NCBI GenBank assembly: GCA_900551715.1
Contig: URXG01000001.1
Coordinates: forward strand, 1 to 64,000
Direction: 5' to 3'
Origin: an uncultured Blautia sp.
GTDB lineage: Bacteria; Bacillota; Clostridia; Lachnospirales; Lachnospiraceae
Length of the DNA stretch: 64,000 nucleotides
The position numbers and the translations under genes were made by a program. Positions 47,092 through 55,759 of this stretch are shown here, one piece after another. The notes beneath the pieces are model-generated. The model did no database searches. It was not told the origin of the DNA and saw nothing but the letters and a program-made list of their open reading frames with translations. The number at the start of each line of letters is the position of its first letter. The first letter of the stretch is position 1.

Positions 47092-48462
47092 TTACATTTC
47101 CGGTACCGGGGTAGGACGTGAAGAGTCCCATACCTCTGATACGTCAAAAAGATCACTTAACATATCCGGATTGTAGTACATTCTGTACCCGTCCAGATTA
47201 CGTCTTCCCTGACGGAAATACTGATCTGTGATCTGTACAAAATACTGACTGGAATCTACGTTGCAGAAATAATCATATCCTGCTTTCTTGTAATATTTGA
47301 ACTTGGCATTGTCAGAAGAATATCCTTCCCAGTCACCAATATCTGCACCAAATGCAAAGATGATCATATCTGTATCACCAAGGATCGGTGCCACATAAGA
47401 CTTCCATTTCTTGTCATCGGTCTTCAGTTCTTTGGCAGATGACTCTGTTGCATTCTTGTGTCCCCAGGTATGGCTGGCAAATTCCCAGCCCTCTGCCTTC
47501 ATGGCATCTGCCACTGCTGTGGCATCCTTTACGTCCTGGTCATAATCAAAGTCGGGATTGTCATCCAGGAACTTCTTCTGATCATCCTGAAGATTCTCTC
47601 CTGTCTTATAGGCAATATCTGTACGATAACCCAAAACTCCGTCATAACCGGTCATTGCCAGAACACCCTTTCGTCCATGATAGGAAAAATCCGGATGCTC
47701 TCTGATAAAATCATCCAGGATCGGCACCAGATCATAATCTCCTACTGACACACTTCCATCATCTTCAATATACTCGTTCTTTACCTGTCCGTTCTCGTCC
47801 AGCACCAGTCTGGATGCACATCCATCTCCGTCCATATAGTGATAATAACTTACATCATCCTGAGACAGTACGAACGGAATCTTGCCTTTCGGAACCATGA
47901 TTTTGCCTCTGCTCATGGTTCCGTCCTCATTAACAGTGGCCATATCATGAGGACTTACCAGTACATAACCCTTATCATAAAGAATCTGGATGATCTTGTT
48001 GAATTCCTCTACAGTGGTCATTACCTGGTTGTAATTGCCGGACTTGGCGTCTCCGTCAAAAGCCTTGGACGTATCCCAGATCAGTGTATGGAAAAATACA
48101 TGTGTGATCTGCTCCAGAGGATATTCTACCAGAGCAGACCTGGCAACCTGACATTTGGCTGCCAGATCCATATAATCCTGATTGGAATCAAAATCCTTCT
48201 GTCCCTTCAGAAGAATAATCGCATTGTCATAATCATACTGTGCATACATAGTCTGTGCCTGTGCCAGCACATCGTCTGCATCTTCGCTGTCTGTTCCATC
48301 TGTATTATTATCTGTATCAGCATCCTCTGTCTCCCCTTCATCCTGAGAAGCTGATACTACATGTCTGATTTCTGTAATTATGGCTTGCTGCGGTATTCCT
48401 GCTACAGCTGCAACTGCAGCACATGCAAGAATACCGGTAAGTATTACAGCTCTTTTTTTCAT
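47092..48462 (-). CDS. Exported divergent NodB-type polysaccharide deacetylase, paralogue 1
   Basis: A 456-residue exported protein with an N-terminal signal/anchor helix, a short acidic linker and a TPR-like segment (AQYDYDNAIILLKGQKD). A divergent polysaccharide-deacetylase domain follows: PFVLSQDDVSYYHYMDGDG provides the first acidic metal ligands instead of the usual TFDDG, and ASHTWGHKN the histidine pair. The gene is tandem with a closely related 515-residue paralogue 28 bp upstream and precedes the trigger-factor and nagA genes. The target polymer is unknown; peptidoglycan or a wall glycopolymer is likely from context. Confidence 0.85.
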   Translation of the reverse strand: MKKRAVILTGILACAAVAAVAGIPQQAIITEIRHVVSASQDEGETEDADTDNNTDGTDSEDADDVLAQAQTMYAQYDYDNAIILLKGQKDFDSNQDYMDLAAKCQVARSALVEYPLEQITHVFFHTLIWDTSKAFDGDAKSGNYNQVMTTVEEFNKIIQILYDKGYVLVSPHDMATVNEDGTMSRGKIMVPKGKIPFVLSQDDVSYYHYMDGDGCASRLVLDENGQVKNEYIEDDGSVSVGDYDLVPILDDFIREHPDFSYHGRKGVLAMTGYDGVLGYRTDIAYKTGENLQDDQKKFLDDNPDFDYDQDVKDATAVADAMKAEGWEFASHTWGHKNATESSAKELKTDDKKWKSYVAPILGDTDMIIFAFGADIGDWEGYSSDNAKFKYYKKAGYDYFCNVDSSQYFVQITDQYFRQGRRNLDGYRMYYNPDMLSDLFDVSEVWDSSRPTPVPEM

Positions 48463-48490
48463 TATTTATGTTCCCCTCTTTCTGATATGA

Positions 48491-50038
48491 TCAGCCCATT
48501 GGAGGTACCGGCGTTGGTCTTGCCGGATCAAATACGCTCTTGGCGTCAAAAAGGTCCTCCAGAAGTTCCGGATTATAGTACATGCGGTATCCGTCCAGAT
48601 TTCTTCTCCCCTGGCGGAAATACCGGTCACGTATCTGTACAAAATATTTTGTTGAATCTACATTACAGTAATAATCATATCCTACGCTCTTGAGATATTC
48701 AAACTTGTCTCCTGAGTAATCTGCCTGTTCTGTAAGATCCGTTCCGAAAGCAAAGATAATAATATCTGTACCTCCGATCAGGGGATCTACGTTTTCCTGG
48801 AACTTCTGTGTGTCTGCCTGAAGCTGTTCCAGCGAGATTTGTCCTACATTCTGATGTCCCCAGGTATGACTGGCAAAAAGCCATCCTTCTGCTTTCATGG
48901 CATCTGCTACTTTCTTCGCTTCTGCACGTTCTGTTTCAATATTGAAATCCGGGTGGTTGTTCAGCCATTCTACTTTATTCTCGTCCAGATCTGCAGGTCT
49001 TGTCTCATAACTGCTGTCTGTCCTGTACCCCAGGATGCCATTATAACCGGTCAGCGCCACAATCCCCTTGGCTCCTCTGTAGGAAAAATCCGGATGTGCC
49101 TCTACAAACCGGTCAATCAGCGGAACCATATCATAATCTCCTACAGATACTGTTCCGTCATCCTCAATATATTCATTACGAACTTTACCCTCATCATCTA
49201 CCACCAATTTGGACGCAAATCCGTCCCCATCCATATAGTGGTAATAACAAACATCATCCTGAGACAGTACAAAGGGGATCTTACCCGGAGGAAGAAGAAT
49301 CTCTCCCGGTGTGATATTACCCTGGTCATCTGCTTTCGCCATATCTTTAATGCTGACCATTACATAACCTTCGTCATACATTTTCTGTGTGATCTTGTTA
49401 AACTCATCAATAGTAGTCATTACCTGATTATAATCGGCTTCTTTGTAATCACCGTCAAAAGCCTTGGACGTATCCTTGATGAGAATATGATAAAATACAT
49501 GCGTCACTTCTTCCAATGGCCAGGAAGTACATGTAGCCTTGGTAGCCTCGTAATCCTTTACTGCTTTCTGCATCTTATCGCTGGATGAATAAGAACTGTC
49601 CCCTTTCAGAAGCTCGATGGCACCGTCATAATCGTACTGTGCTGCCTTAAGCGCTGCCTCAGCCAGTACATCCGCCCCCTTGGACTGGGTCTCTTTTGTT
49701 TCTTTAGTCTCACCGGTACCGGTTCCCTCTGGATTCTTATTATCTGCTGTAGTCTTTTGGGCAGAATCGTTGTTTCTGCTGCTGATAAAACCTGTGATTC
49801 CTCTGATCCCACCTGCAATCACTGCCACTGAAACCACTGCTGCTCCAGCCAGGATCATAAGCTTCTTTCTTCGTTCACGCTTTCTCTGAAGAAGACGTCG
49901 TTTCCGTCTTGCTTCTCTGCGACGTTCCCACTCTTCATCTGTTTCTGCAGCAGATGCTGCCGGACGTGGTGACGTATATCTCTTGTTGGTATTTTCTGTA
50001 TTTTTTTTATTTTTACTGTCTCTGATGTTCCTCTCCAT
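48491..50038 (-). CDS. Exported divergent NodB-type polysaccharide deacetylase, paralogue 2
   Basis: A 515-residue membrane protein, closely related to the preceding paralogue (shared LSQDDV, YYHYMDGDG, YIEDDG, ASHTWGH and the terminal RQGRRNLDGYRMYYNP). It differs in having a long cytoplasmic N-terminus rich in Arg, Lys and Glu (residues 1-60) before one membrane helix, then a Thr/Lys-rich linker. Such a basic cytoplasmic tail could mediate localisation or regulation. GGGAG lies five bases before the ATG. It is the first gene of the deacetylase-foldase-nagA operon on the minus strand. Confidence 0.85.
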   Translation of the reverse strand: MERNIRDSKNKKNTENTNKRYTSPRPAASAAETDEEWERRREARRKRRLLQRKRERRKKLMILAGAAVVSVAVIAGGIRGITGFISSRNNDSAQKTTADNKNPEGTGTGETKETKETQSKGADVLAEAALKAAQYDYDGAIELLKGDSSYSSSDKMQKAVKDYEATKATCTSWPLEEVTHVFYHILIKDTSKAFDGDYKEADYNQVMTTIDEFNKITQKMYDEGYVMVSIKDMAKADDQGNITPGEILLPPGKIPFVLSQDDVCYYHYMDGDGFASKLVVDDEGKVRNEYIEDDGTVSVGDYDMVPLIDRFVEAHPDFSYRGAKGIVALTGYNGILGYRTDSSYETRPADLDENKVEWLNNHPDFNIETERAEAKKVADAMKAEGWLFASHTWGHQNVGQISLEQLQADTQKFQENVDPLIGGTDIIIFAFGTDLTEQADYSGDKFEYLKSVGYDYYCNVDSTKYFVQIRDRYFRQGRRNLDGYRMYYNPELLEDLFDAKSVFDPARPTPVPPMG

Positions 50039-50177
50039 ACTAACTCCCTGTTTCTTTTATTCTGTAATCCTAAGTATACCCACATCACACTTATTATAAC
50101 TGTTTGCCTGATTTAATTCCACTGTTTTGCTCAGGTAAATTCTTAAATTTTCTTGCCTCTGCGTTTTATAAATTTAT

Positions 50178-50206
50178 TTGCCTTTTCCTCAAATTAATGA
50201 TAGAAT
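50178..50206 (+). promoter_or_regulatory. Promoter of the 147-residue membrane protein gene
   Basis: TTGCCT (50178-50183) and TAGAAT (50201-50206) with 17-bp spacing, about 40 bases before the ATG. Confidence 0.6.
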
Positions 50207-50244
50207 ATATCTCGCATAATAAACACATATTGAGGAGGGTATCT

Positions 50245-50688
50245 ATGAGTACACTTACCATCGTCCTTCTTGTTATTCTGGTGATTTTGATCGCAGCTCT
50301 GATTGCTCTTTATTTCTTCGGAAAAAAGGCTCAGAAGAAACAGGAAGAACAGCAGGCCCAGATTGATGCTGCAAAACAAACGGTTTCCATGCTGATTATC
50401 GATAAGAAACGACTTCCCCTGAAAGAATCCGGTCTTCCGCAGATGGTTATTGATCAGGCGCCTAAGCTTATGCGTCGTTCCAAACTTCCTATCGTTAAAG
50501 CCAAGATCGGTCCTAAGATTTCTATCCTGATCGCAGACGAAAAGATTTTTGATCTGATCCCTGTAAAAAAAGAAGTCAAAGCCGAAGTCAGCGGTCTCTA
50601 CATCGTTGGTGTAAAGGGAATCCGTGGTTCTCTGGAAGCACCTGCACCAAAGAAAAAAGGATTTTTCAAAAGATTACGCAACAAATAA
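50245..50688 (+). CDS. Membrane-anchored protein of unknown function
   Basis: A 147-residue protein with one N-terminal transmembrane helix (about residues 4-24), a coiled-coil-prone Gln/Glu/Lys stretch, then a compact basic domain (TVSMLIIDKKRLPLKESGLP, KAKIGPKISILIADEKIFDL, LYIVGVKGIRG) and a Lys/Arg-rich tail. I do not recognise a named family. The ATG at 50245 has GAGGAGGG six bases upstream; an upstream in-frame extension lacks one. It is monocistronic with its own promoter and terminator, suggesting a real and regularly expressed gene. Confidence 0.78.
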   Translation: MSTLTIVLLVILVILIAALIALYFFGKKAQKKQEEQQAQIDAAKQTVSMLIIDKKRLPLKESGLPQMVIDQAPKLMRRSKLPIVKAKIGPKISILIADEKIFDLIPVKKEVKAEVSGLYIVGVKGIRGSLEAPAPKKKGFFKRLRNK

Positions 50689-50691
50689 AAA

Positions 50692-50731
50692 CACCGGGAG
50701 AGCATATCTTAATGCTTTCCCGGATTTTTTG
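50692..50731 (+). terminator. Intrinsic terminator
   Basis: CCGGGAGAGCAT pairs with ATGCTTTCCCGG (one wobble) around a short loop, followed by ATTTTTT. Confidence 0.9.
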
Positions 50732-50778
50732 TGCTCTTATCAGAAGTTTATGCAGATTCAGACTTCCTGATCTTGTTA

Positions 50779-51228
50779 TTATATTCTGAATTCACCAGAA
50801 GCTTTAGACTGGGCACTGACTGTAAGATAACAGTCTGCCACATATTCTTCATTCATTTCCAGTGCATAATCCACCTTCATGTCAATTCCGTTTTCGCTTT
50901 CCTCGATCATTACACCAGTTGCAGCGATTCCCATTTCTACAGTTCCATAAGGGGTAGAATAATAAGTCATGTTTTTCTTTCCCCTTTCAAAAACCATATG
51001 TACATTCACAAGCCCTTTTTTTCGTACTTCTACTGCTTTTGAAGAAATTTTGATGTAATTCACAGTAGGCTCTGCGGAAGTTTCATCCATCAGTTCTTCA
51101 TAGCGAAGATAGTGACTGCCGTTTTTGAAATAATACTGTCCGGGAACAACCAGCTCTATCGGTTCCTGTTCATCTGTGGGCTCCATCATCTGAAGACCTC
51201 TTATATGTATCAGAACATTTTTATCCAT
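50779..51228 (-). CDS. DUF1934 family protein
   Basis: A 149-residue protein of the DUF1934 (YwiB-like) family, a small calycin-like beta-barrel of unknown function. The family pattern is visible in NGSHYLRYEELMDE, TVNYIKISSKAVEVRKKG and MTYYSTPYGTVEMGI, where the YYSTPYG box is typical. AGGAGAGATAAAACC precedes the ATG at 51228; the frame extends further upstream but into murI without a ribosome binding site. It lies 13 bp after murI and is probably cotranscribed with it. Confidence 0.86.
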   Translation of the reverse strand: MDKNVLIHIRGLQMMEPTDEQEPIELVVPGQYYFKNGSHYLRYEELMDETSAEPTVNYIKISSKAVEVRKKGLVNVHMVFERGKKNMTYYSTPYGTVEMGIAATGVMIEESENGIDMKVDYALEMNEEYVADCYLTVSAQSKASGEFRI

Positions 51229-51241
51229 GGTTTTATCTCTC

Positions 51242-52063
51242 CTAATATTTCTCAATATCTATTTTCTGAGTCATTGACACATCATAAGGCAAAATGGAAT
51301 TGGCAAAATCTTTAAACTCCTCTGCCAGATCGCTGACATAAAAGCGATAGGGAAACTCTTCCTGACCGGTTCCATCGCTGAGAAGATTCATTTCTCCCAG
51401 AACTTCCCGAAGCTGCAGAGCTGTCTCATAAGCCGGATTTACCAGGCATACACCCTCACCCATCACTTCTCTGATGGTAGACCGGATCAATGGATAATGA
51501 GTACATCCAAGGATCAGTGTGTCAATATTTTTCTCTTTCAGTTCTTCCAGATATCTGGTCGCCACATTTACAGTGACTGGATCATGAAGCCAGCCTTCTT
51601 CTACCAGAGGTACAAACAGGGGGCATGCCTTGCCGATCACTGTAATCTCCGGGTCCAGCTGCTTCAAATAGGAGGCATGGATGCCACTTCCTACAGTTCC
51701 CCGGGTACCAATAACTCCCACCCTTTTGTTCACTGTTTTCTGTGCAGCCACTCTGGCTCCTGCCTCGATCACTCCAAGTACAGGAATATCCTGCTCTGCT
51801 GCAACTGCATCAAGAGCAAATGCACTGGCCGTATTACATGCGATCACCACCGCCTTCACCTGCTGCTCCCGAAGAAAACGAGTGATCTGTCTGGAAAACC
51901 GGATAATGGTTTCCTTTGATTTGTTTCCGTAAGGGACTCTGGCTGTATCCCCAAAATACACAATCTTCTCTGATGGAAGATTACGCATGATCTCTCTGGC
52001 TACAGTCAGACCACCTACACCGGAATCGAACACACCAATCGGTGCATTTTTATCTATTTTCAT
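51242..52063 (-). CDS. murI: Glutamate racemase
   Basis: A 273-residue racemase that supplies D-glutamate for peptidoglycan. GVFDSGVGGLTVAREI opens the protein, and the two catalytic cysteines lie in ACNTASA (Cys76) and GCTHYPLI (Cys187). Asp13 and the DTARVPYG loop also match. Length is normal. GGAGAAATAAT precedes the ATG. A DUF1934 gene follows directly. The gene context (small membrane protein upstream, then spore germination genes) does not add to the function. Confidence 0.97.
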   Translation of the reverse strand: MKIDKNAPIGVFDSGVGGLTVAREIMRNLPSEKIVYFGDTARVPYGNKSKETIIRFSRQITRFLREQQVKAVVIACNTASAFALDAVAAEQDIPVLGVIEAGARVAAQKTVNKRVGVIGTRGTVGSGIHASYLKQLDPEITVIGKACPLFVPLVEEGWLHDPVTVNVATRYLEELKEKNIDTLILGCTHYPLIRSTIREVMGEGVCLVNPAYETALQLREVLGEMNLLSDGTGQEEFPYRFYVSDLAEEFKDFANSILPYDVSMTQKIDIEKY

Positions 52064-52121
52064 ATTATTTCTCCAGTTCTTTCTGATTACTGTCTGCTTT
52101 ATATATAAGACAGCATTTTCA

Positions 52122-52148
52122 GTTACTGTCTGCGATCTTCACAGCAAC
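52122..52148. repeat. Copy of the short inverted-repeat family
   Basis: GTTACTGT and ACAGCAAC arms around an 11-nt centre, closest to the copies at 1011 and 42846. No clear flanking duplication is visible. A further ATTACTGTCTGC copy of the arm sequence lies at about 52086-52097. Confidence 0.45.
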
Positions 52149-52166
52149 TTTTGTTCCTACATCTTA

Positions 52167-52415
52167 TCACCTATCCAGCACTTTCGCAAGCCAGAAGGAA
52201 ATCTTTGGTCTTTCATATTTTTCCGGCTGTTTTTCCTCGGATCTGTTTCCCTCAAAACAAAATTCAGGATAAAGGGTTCCCCACCATCCATACACCATGG
52301 TTTTCTGCATATTTACAGGGCTGCCTGACAAAAAAACTGCCAGTACCCCTGCAAATATCGAAAGTTTCAGGCGGGTTTCAGTGTTTCTTATTTTGTTCTG
52401 TATTTTATTTAACAT
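52167..52415 (-). CDS. Small membrane protein, unknown function
   Basis: An 82-residue frame with a basic N-terminus (MLNKIQNKIRNTETRLK), one hydrophobic helix (LSIFAGVLAVFLSG), then an aromatic stretch VYGWWGTLYPEFCFEG and a C-terminal KISFWLAKVLD. It could be exported and membrane-anchored. AAGGAG is present about 11 bases before the ATG at 52415; a longer frame to 52460 starts without a site. I do not recognise the family with certainty. The coding call rests on the ribosome binding site, plausible composition and position upstream of murI. Confidence 0.55.
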   Translation of the reverse strand: MLNKIQNKIRNTETRLKLSIFAGVLAVFLSGSPVNMQKTMVYGWWGTLYPEFCFEGNRSEEKQPEKYERPKISFWLAKVLDR

Positions 52416-52523
52416 ATAGTGCTGTACTCCTTTATATAATGTCAGGGACCACAGTCCCATCTGGAGTATACCCTTCTGTGTTCTGTTTATTCATTTTATA
52501 AAAATATTATCATTCACGTTAAA

Positions 52524-54170
52524 CTATAAAACCTGAAGCTCCTCTCCTTCCAGCAAAATCCGGGGAAATTCCGGCAGGGTTCCGTCTTTGTACCACTGAT
52601 AATAGGCCTGCCGAAGGGTAACGCCTTCTTTTTTATCCTCTGGCAAACGATTTTCCAGAAGTCCTTTCAGGTATTCTCCTGCTGTAGTGCCTCCATTATT
52701 CCAGTTCAGAATTTTTTCCGGATCTTCCGTTCGGAAAAGATAACTATTCTCTCCTGCCAAAGGCTCTTTTTTTATATAAGAAAGAAATTCTTTCCATTTT
52801 TCTCCCTGAAGAATCTCGTCACTGAGCAGAATCACCTGCAGATGTCCGATATCCAGATATTTTTCCTGAGACCGGTTATAGTTTGTTTCAATCTCATGAA
52901 AATCTTTTCCTGCTATAGTCAGTACGGAAGCTGATTTTTCTTCTTCTGGTTTCCCCTGTCCTGTTGCCTGTGGAAGATCCGGCATTCCATAACTTAATCG
53001 AAATTCTCCGTTACTTTCCTGTATTCCCATTGCCAGCGGATACATTCTTTTTTCAGGTTCAATAGCTGCACAGCCGCTGAACAAAAGGCAAAGAAAAAGT
53101 ATCCCTGCCGCCGCCTGCTTCCTGCGGAATTTTTTTCCTTTTCCTGCCAGCATTCCCAGCTGGATCAGAAGCACTCCCGGCACAAAAACATACTCCAGAT
53201 ACTGTAGATAAATCTCACTGATATCTGTGAGGGCAAGTATATAAATAACCACAGTCATCCAGTATCTGCCTGTTCCCAGATGGGTCCTGGCTATGATCTC
53301 ATGACCATAATGCAAAAGACTTCCTACTGCAAATAGAATCCCATACAGCAGAAATCCCAACCACAGAATATCGAATCTTGCCAGTACATTTCCCGGCAGA
53401 TCCGCACCTGCCATCAAAGGCAGAATGGGCCAGGCTTCCTCCTTTACTCTCTCCCATCCCAGAACTGATGGAAGAAGTAGTGTCATCCCCATAAGAATAC
53501 CTGTTACCGTCAAAATCCCCCAAACTACCGTTCTGCCGGCGCTTCCTCTTTTTTCCACCTGTTTTCCCACAAAAGGCAGCATACTGATTCCGCAAAATCC
53601 GCATAAGATAACATACGTCTGTCTCAGGATCTCCCGGACAGAAACAGAAGCCTCTCCCTCCTGAAACATTTCTCTGAAATATTCCATTTTACTCTGCCCC
53701 AGAGACAATCCCATCATAAACAGTATCCCCCAGAGAAGAATTCCTCCGGAAACTTCTGCCATACGTCCTCTTCTCTGCATTCCCTTATACGTTCCCGGAC
53801 CGCAGACCAGCACTGCCAGCAAAAGCAGCCACCGGACTGAAATTCCGGAAAGCAGCCATACAGGGAGTATTTCTCCCAGAATATGCAGCAAAAATCCTCC
53901 TGTCAGTAAAATATAGCCAAGAAAAAAGATTCCCACAATTCTTCCCGGAACCTGTCCTATAATCCGTACAGTATCTGTATAACATGGAGAAACTCTCATA
54001 AGAAGAAAAACATAAACACACAGCAATGCTGCTGCAATTCCTGCTGCAAGAACTCCGTTCCTTCCGCTGATTCTGCCTGTCAGCGTCAAAAGCAGCGGTG
54101 ACATAAGCGCAAGGATCATCTGTCTGTAAAGCTGTCTGTGAGAAATTCTGTTGTTCTCCGCATATTTCAT
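52524..54170 (-). CDS. Spore germination receptor subunit: GerAB permease fused to a truncated GerAC
   Basis: A 548-residue protein. Residues 1-350 are a ten-helix GerAB/GRKAP-type permease (ISHRQLYRQMILALMSPLLL at the start, later GMLAGKGKKFRRK). Instead of stopping, the chain continues into a lipobox-like FSGCAAIEPEKRMYPLAMGI (Cys about 367) and a GerAC-like domain (EETNYNRSQEKYLDIGHLQVILLSDEIL pattern) of about 180 residues. That is half the usual GerAC length. The frame is continuous, so this is a true fusion rather than a frameshift. The ATG shares a base with the gerAA stop, with GGAGG upstream. Together with GerAA it should sense germinants in the spore inner membrane. Confidence 0.82.
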   Translation of the reverse strand: MKYAENNRISHRQLYRQMILALMSPLLLTLTGRISGRNGVLAAGIAAALLCVYVFLLMRVSPCYTDTVRIIGQVPGRIVGIFFLGYILLTGGFLLHILGEILPVWLLSGISVRWLLLLAVLVCGPGTYKGMQRRGRMAEVSGGILLWGILFMMGLSLGQSKMEYFREMFQEGEASVSVREILRQTYVILCGFCGISMLPFVGKQVEKRGSAGRTVVWGILTVTGILMGMTLLLPSVLGWERVKEEAWPILPLMAGADLPGNVLARFDILWLGFLLYGILFAVGSLLHYGHEIIARTHLGTGRYWMTVVIYILALTDISEIYLQYLEYVFVPGVLLIQLGMLAGKGKKFRRKQAAAGILFLCLLFSGCAAIEPEKRMYPLAMGIQESNGEFRLSYGMPDLPQATGQGKPEEEKSASVLTIAGKDFHEIETNYNRSQEKYLDIGHLQVILLSDEILQGEKWKEFLSYIKKEPLAGENSYLFRTEDPEKILNWNNGGTTAGEYLKGLLENRLPEDKKEGVTLRQAYYQWYKDGTLPEFPRILLEGEELQVL

Positions 54171-55666
54171 CAGTGTCTCTCCTCCCCTGTTTTTCTCAGT
54201 CTGCATTTCTGTTCTTTTCTGGTATAAACAGGCCGCTGCCATCGCTTATGGAAAGGAATCCGTAAGATTCCGTCACCGGATTCCCGTACAGGCTCTTTTT
54301 TTACAAAGGGAATCAGATAAGGCATGCCAAAACTGAGAAGTCCGGAAAGGTGTGACAGGGTCAGATAAATTCCTGCCATCAGTCCAAAAATACCCAGATA
54401 TCCTCCCAGCAACAAAAACATGTACTTCAGAAGCCGGAATGCAGAAGCAAATTCTTCATTTGGCAGTGCCATGGAGCCAAGAGCTGTGATCGCCACGATC
54501 ATCACCACAATGGGGCTCACCAGATTAGCACTGACTGCTGCCTGACCAATGATCAGACCACCTACAATCCCGATGGCATTTCCCATGGTTCCCGGTACCC
54601 GCACCCCTGCTTCCCGGATCAGTTCAAAAGCCAGTTCCAGAAAAATCAGTTCTGCTACACTGGAAAAAGGAACCCCTTCTCTTGCCTCTGCAAAAGACAG
54701 GATCAGATTGGCTGGCAGTACCTGTGTATGAAAACGTATCACAGCCAGATAAAGCCCCGGCAGAAGTACCGATGCCAAAAGAGCCAGATACCGCAGAATC
54801 CGCAGAAAAGATGCCATTTCAAAATGATGATACCAGTCCTCACTGCTTTCCATAAATCCACTGAAAGATCCCGGCAGGATCAGTGCATCCGGTGAATTGT
54901 CGCAGAGAATAACCATTTTGCCATTGAGAAGTTCCAATGCAGCCCGGTCAGGTCGCTCTGTAGTCTGAAACTGTGGAAAAGGCGAAAGCCAGTTGTCATC
55001 CATCAGCTGTTCCAGCATTCCGCTGTCCAGAACTCCGTCTATGGTATATTCATCCAGTCTGGCACTGACCTTCTCTGCCAGTTCTTCATGGATCAGATCA
55101 TCCACATAGAGGATTTGCACTACGGTATTAGAACGGATGCCTGCTGTCTTTTCTTCTACTTTCAGCCGTGTATCACGAATTCTCTTTCTGATCAGTGCGG
55201 AATTAATCTTTACAGAATCACAAAAACCTTCTCTGGAACCCCGAAGGACTTTTTCTGACTCTGCTTCTGATACTCCCATATTCGGATAGCCTTTGCTGGA
55301 AATCTTCATTGCTTTTTCGTATCCGTCTGCAAAAAACACCGCATTTCCAGCAAGAAGGGCATCAAAGACCGCTTCCATATCTGCCAGTTTTTTCACATCT
55401 GCCACACCAAGACTGTTGTTTTTCATAAACTGCGAAATCTGTTCCGGTGGAACTTCCCAGAAATGATTGATCATTTTTCCAATGGCAGAATCATCCAGCA
55501 TCATATTGGAAACTGCTACCTCTATATAAACCATGAGACAGTCTGTCTTACGTTCATCCCCCAGCCGCATGGGACGTATCATGATATCTGCACAGTTTTC
55601 ACATCTTTTTCTGATATATGCTTCATTCTTGTGGACGTTCCGGGATATTTCTGTTTTTCCGGTCAT
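54170..55666 (-). CDS. Spore germination protein GerA, A subunit
   Basis: A 498-residue GerAA-type protein. The large N-terminal soluble domain (to about 285) includes CADIMIRPMRLG and ILYVDDLIHEELAEKVSARL. The C-terminal half has five to six membrane helices with FLRILRYLALLASVLLPGLYLAV and REAGVRVPGTMGNAIGIVGGLIIGQAAV, the conserved GerA signature. A complete AGGAGG stands seven bases before the ATG at 55666, so the longer frame to 55714 is rejected. It is coupled to the GerAB-AC fusion by a 1-bp overlap. It functions as the germinant receptor core in the spore inner membrane, per the family. Confidence 0.93.
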   Translation of the reverse strand: MTGKTEISRNVHKNEAYIRKRCENCADIMIRPMRLGDERKTDCLMVYIEVAVSNMMLDDSAIGKMINHFWEVPPEQISQFMKNNSLGVADVKKLADMEAVFDALLAGNAVFFADGYEKAMKISSKGYPNMGVSEAESEKVLRGSREGFCDSVKINSALIRKRIRDTRLKVEEKTAGIRSNTVVQILYVDDLIHEELAEKVSARLDEYTIDGVLDSGMLEQLMDDNWLSPFPQFQTTERPDRAALELLNGKMVILCDNSPDALILPGSFSGFMESSEDWYHHFEMASFLRILRYLALLASVLLPGLYLAVIRFHTQVLPANLILSFAEAREGVPFSSVAELIFLELAFELIREAGVRVPGTMGNAIGIVGGLIIGQAAVSANLVSPIVVMIVAITALGSMALPNEEFASAFRLLKYMFLLLGGYLGIFGLMAGIYLTLSHLSGLLSFGMPYLIPFVKKEPVRESGDGILRIPFHKRWQRPVYTRKEQKCRLRKTGEERH

Positions 55667-55696
55667 GTGATCCACCTCCTGGAATTTTTTGTAAAA

Positions 55697-55728
55697 GAAA
55701 AGAGACACATACAATATGTATCTCTTTT
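55697..55728 (-). terminator. Intrinsic terminator of the GntR gene
   Basis: AAAAGAGATACATA pairs with TATGTGTCTCTTTT (one mismatch) around a short A/T loop, followed by CTTTT on the minus strand, between the GntR stop and gerAA. Confidence 0.82.
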
Positions 55729-55759
55729 AGCATAACCGGATTATAAAATTTTATGTGTG

